Assembly (NCBI RefSeq): GCF_018991925.1
Contig: NW_024735442.1
Span: forward strand, 956,001-1,020,000
Reading direction: 5' to 3'
Length of the DNA: 64,000 bases
From: Homarus americanus
Taxonomy: Eukaryota > Arthropoda > Malacostraca > Decapoda > Nephropidae
Shown in pieces: positions 1 to 45,824 of the stretch. A model generated the notes under the pieces. The model worked only from the letters and a program-made list of their open reading frames with translations, was not told the DNA's origin and made no database searches. Numbering within the stretch: position 1 is the first letter of the stretch; each line of letters starts with the position of its first letter. The position numbers and the translations under genes are program-made.

Positions 1-219
1 GAGGGTGGGACAGACTCACCTAAGCGGCCAAATAAGGAAAAGGAGAAGCGGGACTATCATAAGGGAGTTAAATTTGCCAAGTACTTGATGCAGAATAAGC
101 AGCGTGTGATTAAATTACTTGAGGAATGCCTAAAAACTAGTTTCCGGAAAGCACAATCAAGTCAATTAAGGCAGAATTTGTATCATTTGGAGGTTATAAA
201 TGGGAAAATCAGAGATTGA
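1..219 (+). CDS. Unrecognised protein, C-terminal part (5' cut by window)
   Basis: An open frame enters from the window edge and runs 72 codons to a TGA at 217-219. The peptide is lysine- and arginine-rich, starts with a low-complexity basic stretch (SPKRPNKEKEKRD), and continues as a probable amphipathic helix (KFAKYLMQNKQRVIKLLEEC) ending in NGKIRD. Codon use and composition look like real coding sequence, unlike the AT-rich DNA after it. I do not recognise the family. It could be the last exon of an upstream plus-strand gene. It could also be a gene nested in a SYF1 intron, since the SYF1 start is not found in the window. The left boundary is unknown. Confidence 0.5.
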   Translation, partial: EGGTDSPKRPNKEKEKRDYHKGVKFAKYLMQNKQRVIKLLEECLKTSFRKAQSSQLRQNLYHLEVINGKIRD

Positions 220-237
220 CGTAGAGTGGCCAGTCTA

Positions 238-526
238 CAGCTCCTCCCCGACTTACGACCACCCGCACTTACGACCTGCCTCAGCCGTACCAAAATTTTG
301 TCTAATTACATATTTTCGAGTCCCAATGTCAGTGATTGGGATGTGTACTGACAAAATTTTCGTTTGTAATTCACTTTAAGATGGCTGGCAAGCTAAAAAG
401 TGAGAGTTTTGTGGTCTTGAGAAGAAAAAAGACACCCATTTTAGATTTTCTATGTATTATTTAAGCATTTTCGACTTACGACCTGGATTTGGGTCCCTAA
501 CCCTGTTATAAGTCGGGGAGGAGCTA
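238..526. mobile_element. TA-inserted non-autonomous DNA element (copy 1)
   Basis: The left end CAGCTCCTCCCCGACTTA and the right end TAAGTCGGGGAGGAGCT are inverted repeats of each other. TA precedes the left end. A second, similar copy lies at 30804-31108, so this is a dispersed family. There is no coding capacity, so it is a MITE. TA target choice and a CAG start fit the Tc1/mariner/pogo superfamily. Confidence 0.75.
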
Positions 527-1060
527 TTGTTATTTTTCCCATTAGTTTATGTATTTGCATTTGGCGAATTTGAATTTGGCGCAATTTTTTCAGTCTATAT
601 TACTTGCGAAATACAAGATCTTACTGTATAACATGACTTGGAGTGGATGCCAACGCCTTGCCAGTCATCCACGTGATCTTACATCAAATGGAGCGAGGAA
701 TTATTGGGGAGACATCGCAAGATGTGAGAGGTCCTATCATTACCCTTCATAACTAGGGTGAACGAACCCACAGTATCATGATGGGTTAGGCGCCATGAAC
801 CACTGGTGGCACACTGAAACTTACAACCACAAATGTCTTACTATAGGTGGATGCAGGGTTCTGTTACCTGCAAGTTGTCTTGATTTGAAACCTGATTTTG
901 GTGTTAAATCAATGCAAATTACTTATCAGTAACAGGGCAGATCTCATGTAATTGCTTGCTTACATATACCTTGCTTCTCCCCAGCACGAGACTTAGATTA
1001 ATATAGATGTTACTGATATGGCGAGCAGGCATACCAATTTATGATGATGCATTGGGGATC

Positions 1061-1105
1061 ATATCAAAGCTTTTCGTCCAGTCGCTAGACGAAATGCTTT
1101 GATAT
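1061..1105. repeat. Short inverted repeat (hairpin)
   Basis: ATATCAAAGC...TTCGTC is followed within a few bases by GACGAAATGCTTTGATAT, making about 18 bp arms with one bulge. It may be a remnant terminal repeat or a hairpin RNA seed. Function unknown. Confidence 0.6.
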
Positions 1106-1192
1106 GAAACGCTAGACTCTCGTGTTTCAAATTGTAATGGAAAAAAATCTAAATATTTTTATCGGGAACTGTACATGTCTTTTATGTGAGCA

Positions 1193-1229
1193 TATACTCT
1201 ACAAGTCACCAAGTGACTTGTAGAGTATA
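1193..1229. repeat. Perfect 17-bp inverted repeat with 3-nt loop
   Basis: TATACTCTACAAGTCAC is followed by CAA and then GTGACTTGTAGAGTATA. The arms match fully. No flanking gene explains it; a palindromic mobile-element remnant is the likeliest origin. Confidence 0.75.
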
Positions 1230-2076
1230 CATGTACTGTACAGTTTACCCTTGCTAGTCACAGAGGTTAGGTTCCATGGACCTGTGAATTGTAAAAATCC
1301 ACGATTAGTCTTAGCAGCCACAGTAATGTATGTTTGAGATACTGTACAGTACTTGAGTCACCCATGAATACAACTGTACTGTTATTGTATATCAGTATAA
1401 TTATTTTAAACACACATACAATTTTTAAAAACATTAAAAATGTAATGAAATCATACAATGTATGGCACAGTAATTTTAAAATAAGAGAAAATAAGTGGAA
1501 AGGGGATTGTTTGCGACAGAGTATGGCAGGTGGCTGGGCTGGATTCAACTGAAATTTCCCACCCTTTTACAACAACAGTATGCAATTCTACATAATTCCC
1601 ATATTATTTTGGTTCATTTAGGTGCCAGTTTAGTTAAACATTGTAAATTAATAAATTTTCCTGAGGAAAAAAGATCCCACACTCAACCTGAGATGAGTTT
1701 TTGAGTTTGGTTAAATATGGCTGCGAACAGGTGACCAGCCAGCAAGCCCTAGTGTCTCATATGGTATTTATTTACTTACAGTATTTATTTATTTAGTGGT
1801 GTCACCCTGAGGAGCTACTATATTTATGTAATGTGGAACTACTTTTATGTACAGTATCTCCAAGCAATATTTTTTTCTTCTTATTTTATTTATTTATTTT
1901 TATTTTTTTAGGGAATTAGCTGCGAATAGTCAAAACCACGAACCATCAAACTACGAATGGCAAGGGTCTATTGTGATTTACTGTATTTTTGTTGTAATGT
2001 ACTTACTGTACTGTATCCAAACTATATTTCCTATTTCTCAGAAGGCGATAATTTTGCTAATGATGATGTTTTTCAG

Positions 2077-25860
<23,784 letters not shown>

Positions 25861-25886
25861 ACTGCAGTTTGAAATTAATATTTTAA

Positions 25887-25892
25887 AATAAA
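25887..25892 (+). terminator. XAB2: SYF1 poly(A) signal
   Basis: A canonical AATAAA lies 27 bases after the stop codon in AT-rich DNA. This implies a very short 3' UTR. Confidence 0.6.
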
Positions 25893-26204
25893 TTTAATAT
25901 TGACATGGAGTTTTGATTTACTCTTTTTATCACATGCCAAGAGAAGAGGACATAGTAATCCTTTGACTTATCTCAAACAAATAAAAGAGTCCTGCAGGGT
26001 TAATCCTTACAAACATAAAATTGTATCTAATTGTAATTTGGCTCTCCCAATTATGTACAGTGATTTCAAAACAATTGGCATTTAGATGAAGAAAGCACTT
26101 CCTTAATCATCACACCTGAATTCGATGAACAGTCCACCTCAGAGAAGTTTAATTTAAATCTACTGGGTATTTCTCCCTTGGTAAGAATTTGGTCCATGAA
26201 ACAA

Positions 26205-26680
26205 TTACAGTACAAAGTTCCGTTCTTTCACCTACTCTCTTACTTCTTTTTATCAATGATTTACTTCACACTACAACTAATTCTATCCATTATTACGCTG
26301 ATGATTCTACTCTTCACTCTTCTCATTTTCCCTTCCCCCTAATTCTCAAACTAGATCTTTTTCTAGAGTTGATATCATTACATTTATCAATGGAGATCTG
26401 TGCAGCATATCCGAATGGGGAGGTAGAAACTTGGTTAAATTCAATAGTAATAAAACACAGTACGTGTATTTACCAATTACACTTTCCAAATTAGATGATC
26501 TCCCACCAATCACATCTCAGGATGCAATCATTCTGCCAAATTCTAAAACAGATATGCTAGGCCTAACCATTTCCTCTAATATGCCATAAAAGCCACACAT
26601 CCACAACATTGCTAAAGCTGCCTCCCGAAAGCTGGGAATGCTGTACAGATGCTGTAGCTACTTCACTCCTGAGCAGTTAC
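26205..26680 (+). mobile_element. Jockey-like LINE reverse transcriptase fragment
   Basis: The plus strand reads QSSVLSPTLLLLFINDLLHT, then HYYADDSTLHSS (the YADD catalytic box) and, after frame shifts, SEWGGRNLVKFNSNKTQYVY, DMLGLTISSNMP and ASRKLGMLYRCCSYFTPEQL. These are the palm and thumb parts of a jockey-clade RT. It is 5'-truncated and broken by frameshifts. Confidence 0.8.
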
Positions 26681-26682
26681 TA

Positions 26683-27247
26683 GGTAACTAGGCAGTTCAG
26701 GCATTCTAATCTCAAAGGGTGGCTGAGGTGTCGAAGTGCCAGCACCAGTCTGGTGGCCCTCCTTTGGACATTTTCAATCATCTGACAGTCCCTAGCATAT
26801 CTCGGGGACCAGACAGGGTGACAATACTCCAGACGGGTAAGCACCTCACTCTTGAAGAACATTACAACCTTCTTATAAGACCTAATATTTTAGTTGCTTG
26901 GTTCACCTTCTCACAATGGCCCAAGAACTTCAGTTCATTGACAACATATACACCTAGGTCCTTTTCGCATTCAGTCTCAATTAATGCAGTTTCTTCGCCC
27001 CGTTGGGACATATGATACGCCTCCTTACCGTTGGTACGTCCCAGGTGCAGCCTCATACACTTCGTGACATTGAATCTTAGCAGCCATTTCTTCAACCATT
27101 CTTGAAGCTCACAGAGATCTTTCTGCAGCTCTTCACAGTTTGGTTGGTTCTTAATTTCCAGAAATAACTTGGTATCATCCACACACATTTATATGGAGAA
27201 GTGTACAGCTTCTTGCATATCATTTATGAAGCAAACAAACAACTGTT
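26683..27247 (-). mobile_element. LINE RT fragment, antisense copy
   Basis: The minus strand encodes DDTKLFLEIKNQPNCEELQK, WLKKWLLRFNVTKCMRLHLG, KDLGVYVVNELKFLGHCEK and, in the next frame, FFKSEVLTRLEYCHPVWSPR. It is the same family as the plus-strand copy at 27975-29236, about one kilobase away and in opposite orientation. Frameshifted. Confidence 0.85.
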
Positions 27248-27529
27248 AAGAAGAAAACCCAGAAATTCGAGGCGTGGGTTAGGTCAAACGATGAGCAGGA
27301 CAGGAGGTTGTATGCAAGATCCAGTAACCAAGTAAAGTCAGAGTGTAGAAGGGCTGAAAAGTAGTTCCAGAGGCTGGTTGCAAGCGAGGTCAAGTCAAAC
27401 TGTCATGGATTGCGTTAGGCTTACCCACACAACCAACTCCAAAGTTTGTTTTACTAGAGATAAGGCACCTGGCAAGCCATGACTGCAAAATATTTTTTCC
27501 ATTAGTGGTATGTTAGCCAGCCAAGAGGG

Positions 27530-27950
27530 GGAGGCCATTGAGACAGTGTTGTACTGTTCATCGCCTCATGCCCCAAAACCACATTTTATAGTAGTATCCC
27601 CTAGGTCATGGGTTAGTTAAGACGTCCACCTTCTCCTCCTGAAGGGAATGGGACACCACACAGAGTCCTCCACCGCCACCCCGTCCTGTGACCGTCAGTG
27701 ACACGAGAATAAGTGCGCTAACCTAGGCTGTTATCCCCGGGGAAATATCACGTGTGGATGCCTGGTTGCAACAAGCAATCCAGGCTGGCCTATCAAACCT
27801 ACAGTAAATGGTTAATCAATTCATGCTTGCAGAGTTCTCCTGCGTGACACCCGTCTACAGTGACCGTGATCGACACGAGATTAAGTGTGTTAACCTAGGT
27901 TTGTATTCCCTGTGGAAAAATCACGTGTGGAAGCCTGGTTGCCACGGTGT
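27530..27950 (+). repeat. Dispersed repeat block upstream of LINE, with internal duplication
   Basis: CAGTGACACGAGAATAAGTG...AAATATCACGTGTGGATGCC at about 27690-27760 recurs about 165 bp later near 27860-27935, and a third version lies at 41750-41860. A preceding block (ACAGTGTTGTACTGTTCATC) is shared with 41590. It may be LINE 5' UTR or a separate retroelement. Confidence 0.65.
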
Positions 27951-27974
27951 TCACAAGAGAGGATGCAAACAATC

Positions 27975-29236
27975 TTGCTGCGTTTGAGGACAGACGGTTC
28001 GACACAGCGCTGACCTACATTGTGTTCACAGAAGAGGTCATAAGAAATAAATTGCCAAAGCTAAAGGTTCAAAGAGTCCCAGCCCTGACATAGTGCATCC
28101 TAGAGTGCTAAGAGAGTTGTGCAACTAGCTTGCTGAGTCCCTGAAGATCCTATTCTGTAAATACCTGGATGAACAAAATGTCCCCAGTGATTAGAAAGTG
28201 GCTTATGTGAGTCCTATCTTCAAGAAGGGCGATCGTCACTCCACGAACAACTATAGACCGGTAAGCCTGACCAGCATAATATGTAAAGTACTTGAGAGTA
28301 TTATCAGAGATGCCGCAGTGGAACATCTACGAAACAACCTTGTAAATGATTGCAACACGGTTTTATGCCGGGGCGCTCCTGCGTGGGTAGAAGACTTTCT
28401 ACATGAGCGCAAGCAGTGTGTGGTGATTAATGGCACGAAATCATCATCCGTACCTTTCACAAGTGGGGTACCAAAGGGCAGCGTATTGGGCCCGCTGTTG
28501 TTTGTTTGTTTCATAAATGACATGCCTGACGTTGAACACTCCTCCATAGAAATGTTTGCCGATGACGCCAAGTTATTTCGGGAAATCAAGAACCAAGTGG
28601 ACTGTGAAGAGCTGCAGAAGGACCTCTGTGGGCTCCAAGAATGGTTGAAAAAATGGCTGCTGAGATTCAATGTCACGAAGTGTAAGAGGATGCACCTGGG
28701 GCGTACCAACGGTAAGGAGGCGTATCATATGTCCCAACGGGATGAAGAAACTGCATTATTTGAGACAATGTGAAAAGGACCTAGGTGTGTATGTTGACAA
28801 TGAGCTGAAGTTCTCGGGCCATTGCGAGAAGAAGGTAAATCAGGCAAATTTATTATTGGGTCTTATAAGAAGGTCGTTCAGATATCTAAACGGTCTGTCC
28901 CTCGTAACGATCTTCAAGAGTGAAGTGCTTCCCCATCTGGAGTACTGTCACCCCGCCTGGTCCCCGAGATATGCTAGGGACTGTCAGTTGGTTGAAAATG
29001 TTCAAAGGAGGGCCACCAGGCTGGTGCCTGCACTTCGGCACCTCAGCTACCCTGAGAGATTGGAGCGCCTGAACTTGCCTAGCTTATATTACAGACGGGC
29101 AAGGGGCGACCTAGTTGAGGTGTATAAGCATCTCAGGGGGCACTACTCAGTCGAGTGTCCTTACTTGGAGCTGGCGGACGCTCGCCCCACAAGGGGTCAC
29201 AGCTCAAGATTGAAGAAGCCGCAAGTCCAGAAAACT
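27975..29236 (+). mobile_element. Non-LTR retrotransposon (CR1-like) RT, internally deleted
   Basis: The plus strand reads FTEEVIRNKLPKLK near 28030, then VSPIFKKGDRHSTNNYRPVS, WVEDFLHERKQCVVINGTKS, SGVPKGSVLGPLLFVCFIND, MFADDAKLF (catalytic box) and, after a frameshift, KDLGVYVDNELKFSGHCEKK to LYYRRARGDLVEVYKHLRGH. About 60 residues around the first catalytic Asp are missing between NNLVND and the APAWVEDF block. Inactive. Clade assignment is tentative. Confidence 0.85.
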
Positions 29237-29328
29237 GTGAAGAGGATAAAAGAAAAGGAAAAGTAATCAGAGACGTGACCGATAGCCCAAGTGGCTAACG
29301 AGCCGATCAGTGGTGAAGAGGATAAAAG
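29237..29328 (-). mobile_element. 60-bp retroposed fragment with 16-bp target duplication
   Basis: GTGAAGAGGATAAAAG occurs at 29237-29252 and again at 29313-29328, flanking a 60-bp insert. On the minus strand the insert reads GATCGGCTCGTTAGCCACTT and ends in a T-rich tail (ACTTTTCCTTTT). The same core (GGCTCGTTAGCCGCTTGGG) heads a longer copy at 42293-42470, so this is a 5'-truncated SINE. Confidence 0.7.
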
Positions 29329-29650
29329 TAAAGTAAAGTAACAATATAGGTATGCTATACATGGTGTTTCTCAAGTTATTCACTTTCCATCTGTTTTTTT
29401 TCTCAAATACTGTTGTTAGTAAGGTAGAGAAAAATATTGTCAACCAGATTGAACGGATATATGCGTCAAAATTAAGGATCCCTTTAAAAAAATAACCTAC
29501 AGTACAATAAGACAGTTATTGAATAATTTATAATTCATTAATTAGTTTGTAAAAAATCTGATTTGAATAATAATATCTTATAATAAAAAATTGACATTTA
29601 TATATATTACCTGAAATAATCATTTATACCCATACTCCCTTAAATAAATC

Positions 29651-29660
29651 GGCGGGAAAA
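29651..29660. promoter_or_regulatory. E2F-like site upstream of RNASEH2A
   Basis: GGCGGGAAAA reads TTTTCCCGCC on the minus strand, a full match to the E2F/DP consensus, 49 bases before the RNASEH2A start codon. Cell-cycle control of RNASEH2A makes an E2F site plausible; binding is inferred. Confidence 0.5.
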
Positions 29661-29708
29661 CAAAGGCAGAGACCCACCAGGAGGAAGGAGACACCTGCCT
29701 TAGGAGAA

Positions 29709-40908
<11,200 letters not shown>

Positions 40909-41345
40909 AATTTAAATTTTTATAAGAGTTTTTCATGGGATAATTAAGATTAGGCAAAGGTTACAAGTATCTCAGGTTGGCAGTTCTTCCGCTTTCTTGT
41001 ACCTGTCTTCAAATTTTTTTATCTTGACCCATTTGCTTCTGTTTACAAAAACATCACTTGTTTACTTTTGATGGGATGAATTCTTGGAAGAGTTTTCAAC
41101 AGGGTCATTATAACATACCTGATATGGAGATCCATACATAAGAGTGTTATTTCTTACTTATGAGCAGAGTTGTAAAAAGTACTGGACTTTGTTACTTTAG
41201 TAAAAGTATTGTTACATTGGCAAAATGTTACTCAAGTAGATGTAAAAGTATCGATAGATCAATGTACTCAAGCAGAAATAAAAAAATATCTCATTCATAA
41301 AGTACTCAAGTACTGAAAGTAAAAAGTAACAACAAAATTATTAAT
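40909..41345 (+). other. RNASEH2A 3' flank with hAT-like fragment
   Basis: Presumed 3' UTR. An AATAAA is found at 41277-41282, but from about 41167 the text CAGAGTTGTAAAAAGTACTG and TACTTTAGTAAAAGTATTG looks like the end of an hAT-type MITE, so the real cleavage site is unsure. The opposite transposon end is not seen. Confidence 0.4.
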
Positions 41346-41572
41346 TGCTTCAAATATTAAATCCACAGTAAATTATAAAAAACTACTTAACTAAAGATAA
41401 AAATAAAAGACACAGCATTACACATGCTTTTTTGCAAATCTTTCTATTGAGATTAATCAATAACTGGTTCTCAAAATTATGGCTGACCAATCAGGATCTT
41501 TTAGGCCTAAATATAAACCCAGCATGACCTACCGAAAGAGAATATGTTCTGCTGCTCTTCTCCCTATAAGCC

Positions 41573-41870
41573 ATCGCAGGGATAGTGAACAGTGTTGTAT
41601 TGTTCATCGTGTCTCACGTCCCCAAAATCACATTTTAGCCAATAGGCCCTAGACCATGGTTTAGTCAGGACATGTCCTGTGGACTGTCAGTGAGATTGTT
41701 TGTGTTCTAACTCAAGTCACCTTATTAGTTCTCTGCAACACCATGTACAATGACTGTCAGTGACACGAGACTATGTGTACCAACCCAAGGTTTTGTTATT
41801 TTCCGTGGAAAGAAGATCACGTGTGAAGGCCTGGTTGCAGCAAGAGCGATCCAGTCTGTAAGTGAATGTA
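41573..41870 (+). repeat. Second copy of the repeat block at 27530-27790
   Basis: AACAGTGTTGTATTGTTCAT, then CAGTGACACGAGACTATGTG and GAAGATCACGTGTGAAGGCC, in the same order and spacing as at 27.5 kb but without a LINE RT following. A dispersed retroelement segment of about 300 bp. Confidence 0.65.
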
Positions 41871-42292
41871 TCACTTGAGGAATTAAGGCTCTCTGAAGTC
41901 ATACCCGGAGTAGTGTAATTAAATATGCGTCCCCAGGTGGAAAATTCCCTCTTTACAAGATTAATTTTATTACGGCATGAATGTGAGTGACTCATATATC
42001 CATGCAAATTGTAAATCAGTGTATGGAAGCTTGCCAAATAAATGTAACTGCAATTTTACATGGGGATTAGCCCACCCGGGCACAGGTCACTGACTCACAT
42101 CAGGGCCTGGGGGCAAAATAACAATAATAATATCTATTATTATTATTACAACAATTAATAGCACATTAATACAAATACAAGAAAAAAAAAAATATCCATA
42201 AATAAATACAAAAACGAAAAAATAAATCAAGAGTGAGAAACGATACACATGTACAGTAGAAGTCCAAAAATCCGGACTGCTTGGGGACGTAA

Positions 42293-42470
42293 CAGAGAAG
42301 TAAAGTAAAGTGACTGATCACCCAAGCGGCTAACGAGCCGGGGCCACATACTCAAAAGCATTTATGGGACTGTATGTCTTTGTTTGCCCCGTAACTGGAG
42401 TTAGTCTCCAATTGGTATACTCAAAACAAATATTTGTCAGTGGACTCCGTAAGCGAGTTTGCAACTTACA
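42293..42470 (-). mobile_element. Probable SINE with pentamer tail
   Basis: On the minus strand the body ends GGCTCGTTAGCCGCTTGGGT, then GATCAGTCAC and a (TTTAC)n tail. The core matches the 60-bp insert at 29253-29312. The left limit is a guess. Confidence 0.5.
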
Positions 42471-43404
42471 GGACCTCTTTATTTGCTGTAACACGCTCAA
42501 CCCGGATATAGCAAGTTGCTATTTCCCGATTGTATAAAAAATAATAATATATGTTGTAATAAAGCTTGTAAGACTTGTTTCATCATCGAATAATGAAGAA
42601 AATGTATTGAACATCAACATACAGTACTAAAATACGAAATTACAGTTTGTCTTTTTTATGTGAAAAGGCTCGAGTATGTTTCTTTTTGTTGCGGAATGAA
42701 AGAGACTCATTTTTTGTCATCTTACAACTTATCAAGTATGTACCTAATTTGTACTAAAATAGAAGATTTGTATTGTCCATATTTATGGTACAAATAATTT
42801 TTATGAGTGAATAAATATGCAGATAGACCAATTGTGGTAAAACCATAGATACCCGTCAGTAATGAAAGCCAAATACGAGGTCAAGTGAAAACTTTTGCCT
42901 AGACTCCGCCTTCTTGGTATGACCAGGACCAAGTTATAACAAGCTATTCTGCCAAGTATCCAAGAAATAACCATGACTCAAAGTTAAATAATACCTAACC
43001 CAATCTAAGATCATCAAACCTAATAAGAAAGTGGATAGAAATTAATGGTGGTATAGGAGCTGAGAACGTCACTGCTGTCTCGACACAGATCAGACACTAC
43101 CCAGCTAGCACCATCGCTGCACTTCCCGACTGCTCGTTCAAATTCTGGTTGTGTTTCTCTTCTGATGTGTCCTGGGGCTCGTGGGCTGATTCCCCAGACC
43201 TTCACCGGTCACCTGCTCCAGCTACTACCTCAGCTGCCACATCAACACCACTTCCTTCACACCCTCTCCATCGTCCGTGCCCTGGCCATTTTTCCTGTGT
43301 AGCAAGACATCGCCCACCTCAAGTGAGGAAGCTGACTTGACCTTCTCCCTGAGAGCAGATCACTGCTTTCCAGAACCTCCCCCAGGGCCGCCGCTGTAAG
43401 AAAT
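42471..43404. other. Intergenic, no gene found
   Basis: AT-rich, with small frames lacking domains. From about 43070 the sequence becomes GC-richer, leading into the LINE endonuclease fragment, and may be its degraded upstream part. Confidence 0.5.
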
Positions 43405-43545
43405 ATTTGTTAATTGTTTGATTCTCTTAATTGTTTGATTCCATTAATTGTTGACTCCCTTAATCGTTTGACTCCCGTTAATTATTTGATTCTCTTAATT
43501 GTTGACTCCATTAATTGTTTGATTCCCTTAATTGTTTGACTCCAC
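43405..43545. repeat. Minisatellite of ~16-18-bp units
   Basis: Units like TTAATTGTTTGATTCC and TTAATTGTTGACTCCC repeat about eight times directly upstream of the LINE endonuclease fragment. Confidence 0.8.
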
Positions 43546-44095
43546 AACATCTACAAGAACCCAAGGGGCTCACTGGAAGTGACTCAATTATTCGCTTCAG
43601 CCGCTGACCACGCCACACTCATAGGGGGGGATTTCAATGCACATCATCCCTTCCTAAGCTCGGTAAGCCCCACAAATGAAGACGGCCTACACCTATACAC
43701 CACTTTTCAAGACACACCCGAGATCACCCTTCTAAACACCGGAGAGCCCACCCACGTCAGGGGAGGAAGGCTAGATCTAACCTTCGTCTCCAGTGCACTA
43801 CAGCCTTCGGCCTCCTGGCAGCTACACCCCACGCTGACCAGCGACCACTTTGCCACCCTAACAACACTGAAGGTGAACAAACTCCCCAGTTCACCCCTGC
43901 CGAGATGGAGATAAAATACCCAAAAGGCAGACTGGGAACTCTATAGGAAATACCTGGCGAAGTGGCGCGCCAAATCACAGCCGACTGGTGCAGCACCCGT
44001 GGACGAGACAACCCCCCACCAACAAGATCGAGGCGTTTCACCAAGCGGCAGAAGAGGCTATTCCAAAAAGCAAAACCTACCTTCATGGCTAGGCT
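43540..44095 (+). mobile_element. Jockey-like LINE endonuclease (APE-type) fragment
   Basis: It encodes IGGDFNAHHPFLSSVSPTNE, DTPEITLLNTGEPTH, GGRLDLTFVSS and LTSDHFATLTTLKV. GDFNAHH, LDL.F and SDH are endonuclease motifs; the final SDH contains the catalytic His. A stop follows at about 43912, and a weakly readable linker continues. The N-terminal endonuclease half and all RT are absent. Confidence 0.8.
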
Positions 44096-44290
44096 GAGGA
44101 GTATTTATGCGATTCTGCAGGATCAGAGGAAAGAGGTGTGAAGTGAGCGGCGCTGTGAATGGCGGAGGTGAAAGCGGTAACAGGCCAATCACATTGCAGT
44201 CCGGGAGTGAAGTCTGTGGAACTCGCTGCTGATTGGCTGGTATCGGACGGCAAGTGATCAGTTGGCAGTTGCAGGGGAGAGTATCCGTAA

Positions 44291-44560
44291 GGGGCGCTTG
44301 TGGTAGAAGCGGTACCGCTCTTGCCTAACAAGCAAGATGTCACGGGTTCGATTCCCCGGCAGGCGGAAGTTGTTTGGACACTTCCTAGCCCACTTGGTCC
44401 CTGTTCACCTAGCAGTAAGTAGGTACCTGTTGTAAATCGAAAGGTTGCGAATTCGTGTTCAGGGAAAGTTGTTGGAGCTTCTAAACTTGAACTGACACAA
44501 TCCGGAGGAGTGGTGACCCGGGGATCACACACCAAAACACAGACAAAAAACCAAATACGT
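44291..44560 (+). mobile_element. tRNA-Val-derived SINE
   Basis: Head: A box TGGTAGAAGCGG, anticodon stem CTTGC/GCAAG with loop CTAACAA (anticodon AAC, Val), B box GGGTTCGATTCC. The body contains TTCACCTAGCAGTAAGTAGG, related to the block in the Ala-headed SINE at 30588. An A-rich stretch lies at about 44540-44555. The long body rules out a plain tRNA gene. Confidence 0.75.
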
Positions 44561-44776
44561 GCGCTATGTGCTAACCAAATAAACGCAGTCGTGTAAAGCC
44601 ACGGCACTATCTCTCCCACTACAATTCCCTTCCTAACCTCCTGCTCCTTCCTCTGTCATCTTCCCCGCTCTGCCTTTCGCTACCAACAACTTTGGAGCTT
44701 CTAAACTTGGAAAACAATACACACTACAGGTACTACTGTCTAGGAAGATATTGGAAGCATAATGTATTGTCCAGTG

Positions 44777-45154
44777 TAGGGGTAGGCAAAGTATGGCCCA
44801 CTGGCCACATTTGGCCCGCCAAATTATCTCTGTGGCCCGCCACTGCATTTGGCAATCGGAAAAAAAATCTTATTAATTACAGAAAGGACAATATTGGAAG
44901 TTGGGTGGACATAGCAGCAATACTGGCTCGTCCCTGTTAACCTGATAGTGAGAACACCTGCATTAGGTACCGGTGTGGTATGGGAATCCATTAATTATGA
45001 CTATTAGGTCAAGGGAGACCAAACCTTTTGCCTGAGAACCCATCCTTGACCTCATGGGAATTCTCAACATGTCTTTCTTCCCCGGAGGAACTGGGACAGA
45101 TGCACCCACCATTCATGAAGTGGGCCCTCCATCAAAAATAATTGCCCACCCTTG
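44777..45154. mobile_element. hAT-type non-autonomous element (378 bp)
   Basis: It starts TAGGGGTAGGCAAAGTATGG and ends ATTGCCCACCCTTG. The ends are short inverted repeats of the classic hAT form, with the usual GGCCCGCC phrase inside. The 8-bp flanks GTCCAGTG and GTCTAATG agree at six positions, both differences being transitions, as expected for an aged 8-bp target duplication. Confidence 0.8.
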
Positions 45155-45820
45155 GTCTAATGGTAGACCCTGCTGCTACATGGCATCACAAAAATTGTGA
45201 CCAAGTCCCAGGTTGCTGATCTGACTTTCTATTTACATACAATTGCATAAAGAGAGCAGTATTATTTGATTGTGAATCACGAAAAAGTACGCCATCAAAT
45301 GTTTAGAACTGTAAGTATTATAAATAGATACACTGAGTACTATATGATAAGTCAAATGTTAAAATTGTATCAAACTGCTTTCCAAGGAGATTTTTCTCTA
45401 ATGTCAATGTTTGATGACGAGGAAAAGACTTCGGCCATATTTACATTTAAGCATATCTCGATTTACTCTCTTGAGTCTTGAGTGCTATCAACGACTTTTC
45501 ATTGCTGAGTTCGGATATGATATTCATTTCGTGGGCAAATGCTTCGTTTGGTAGATAATTAGGCCCTTAGGCTCGCACTAGCGGCACTACTTCGTCTTTC
45601 AGGGCGGGAAAACCTAGCTTGATATCGTGTTCCGCTCAGACGGGTTCAGTGAGTCAGTGACCTGGTGTGTGGTAACGAGCGGCTCACTACGACCGTCCGA
45701 GCTGCTTCTCTCACCTCCACACACACACACACAAAATTACATCATATCAAAGTAAGTTCTTTCTTTTTAATACTCCGGGAGATCCAGGGGGAGGAGCGGT
45801 AATTACTGACGGTGACCGGT
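45155..45820. other. Intergenic, no gene found
   Basis: No exon or complete element is recognised. A short CA run is present at 45719-45734. Confidence 0.5.
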
Positions 45821-45824
45821 AATA

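Larger units (their letters stand above)
527..2076. other. AT-rich non-coding stretch upstream of first visible SYF1 exon
   Basis: No exon is recognisable on either strand; in particular nothing resembles the conserved SYF1 N-terminus. The stretch holds two short perfect hairpins and weak remnants of the Tigger-like family (near 1266-1320, 1710-1740 and 1914-1960, with phrases such as GCTGCGAATAG). Small open frames here are short and show no domain. Confidence 0.6.

Noticed and set aside
44291..44365. Functional tRNA-Val(AAC) gene
   Set aside because: Good internal promoter boxes, but the acceptor end runs into a SINE body with no terminator T-run at the expected place.
43757..44619. Minus-strand frames of 109 and 176 codons
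   Set aside because: Antisense to the LINE endonuclease fragment and the tRNA-Val SINE; no recognisable domain.
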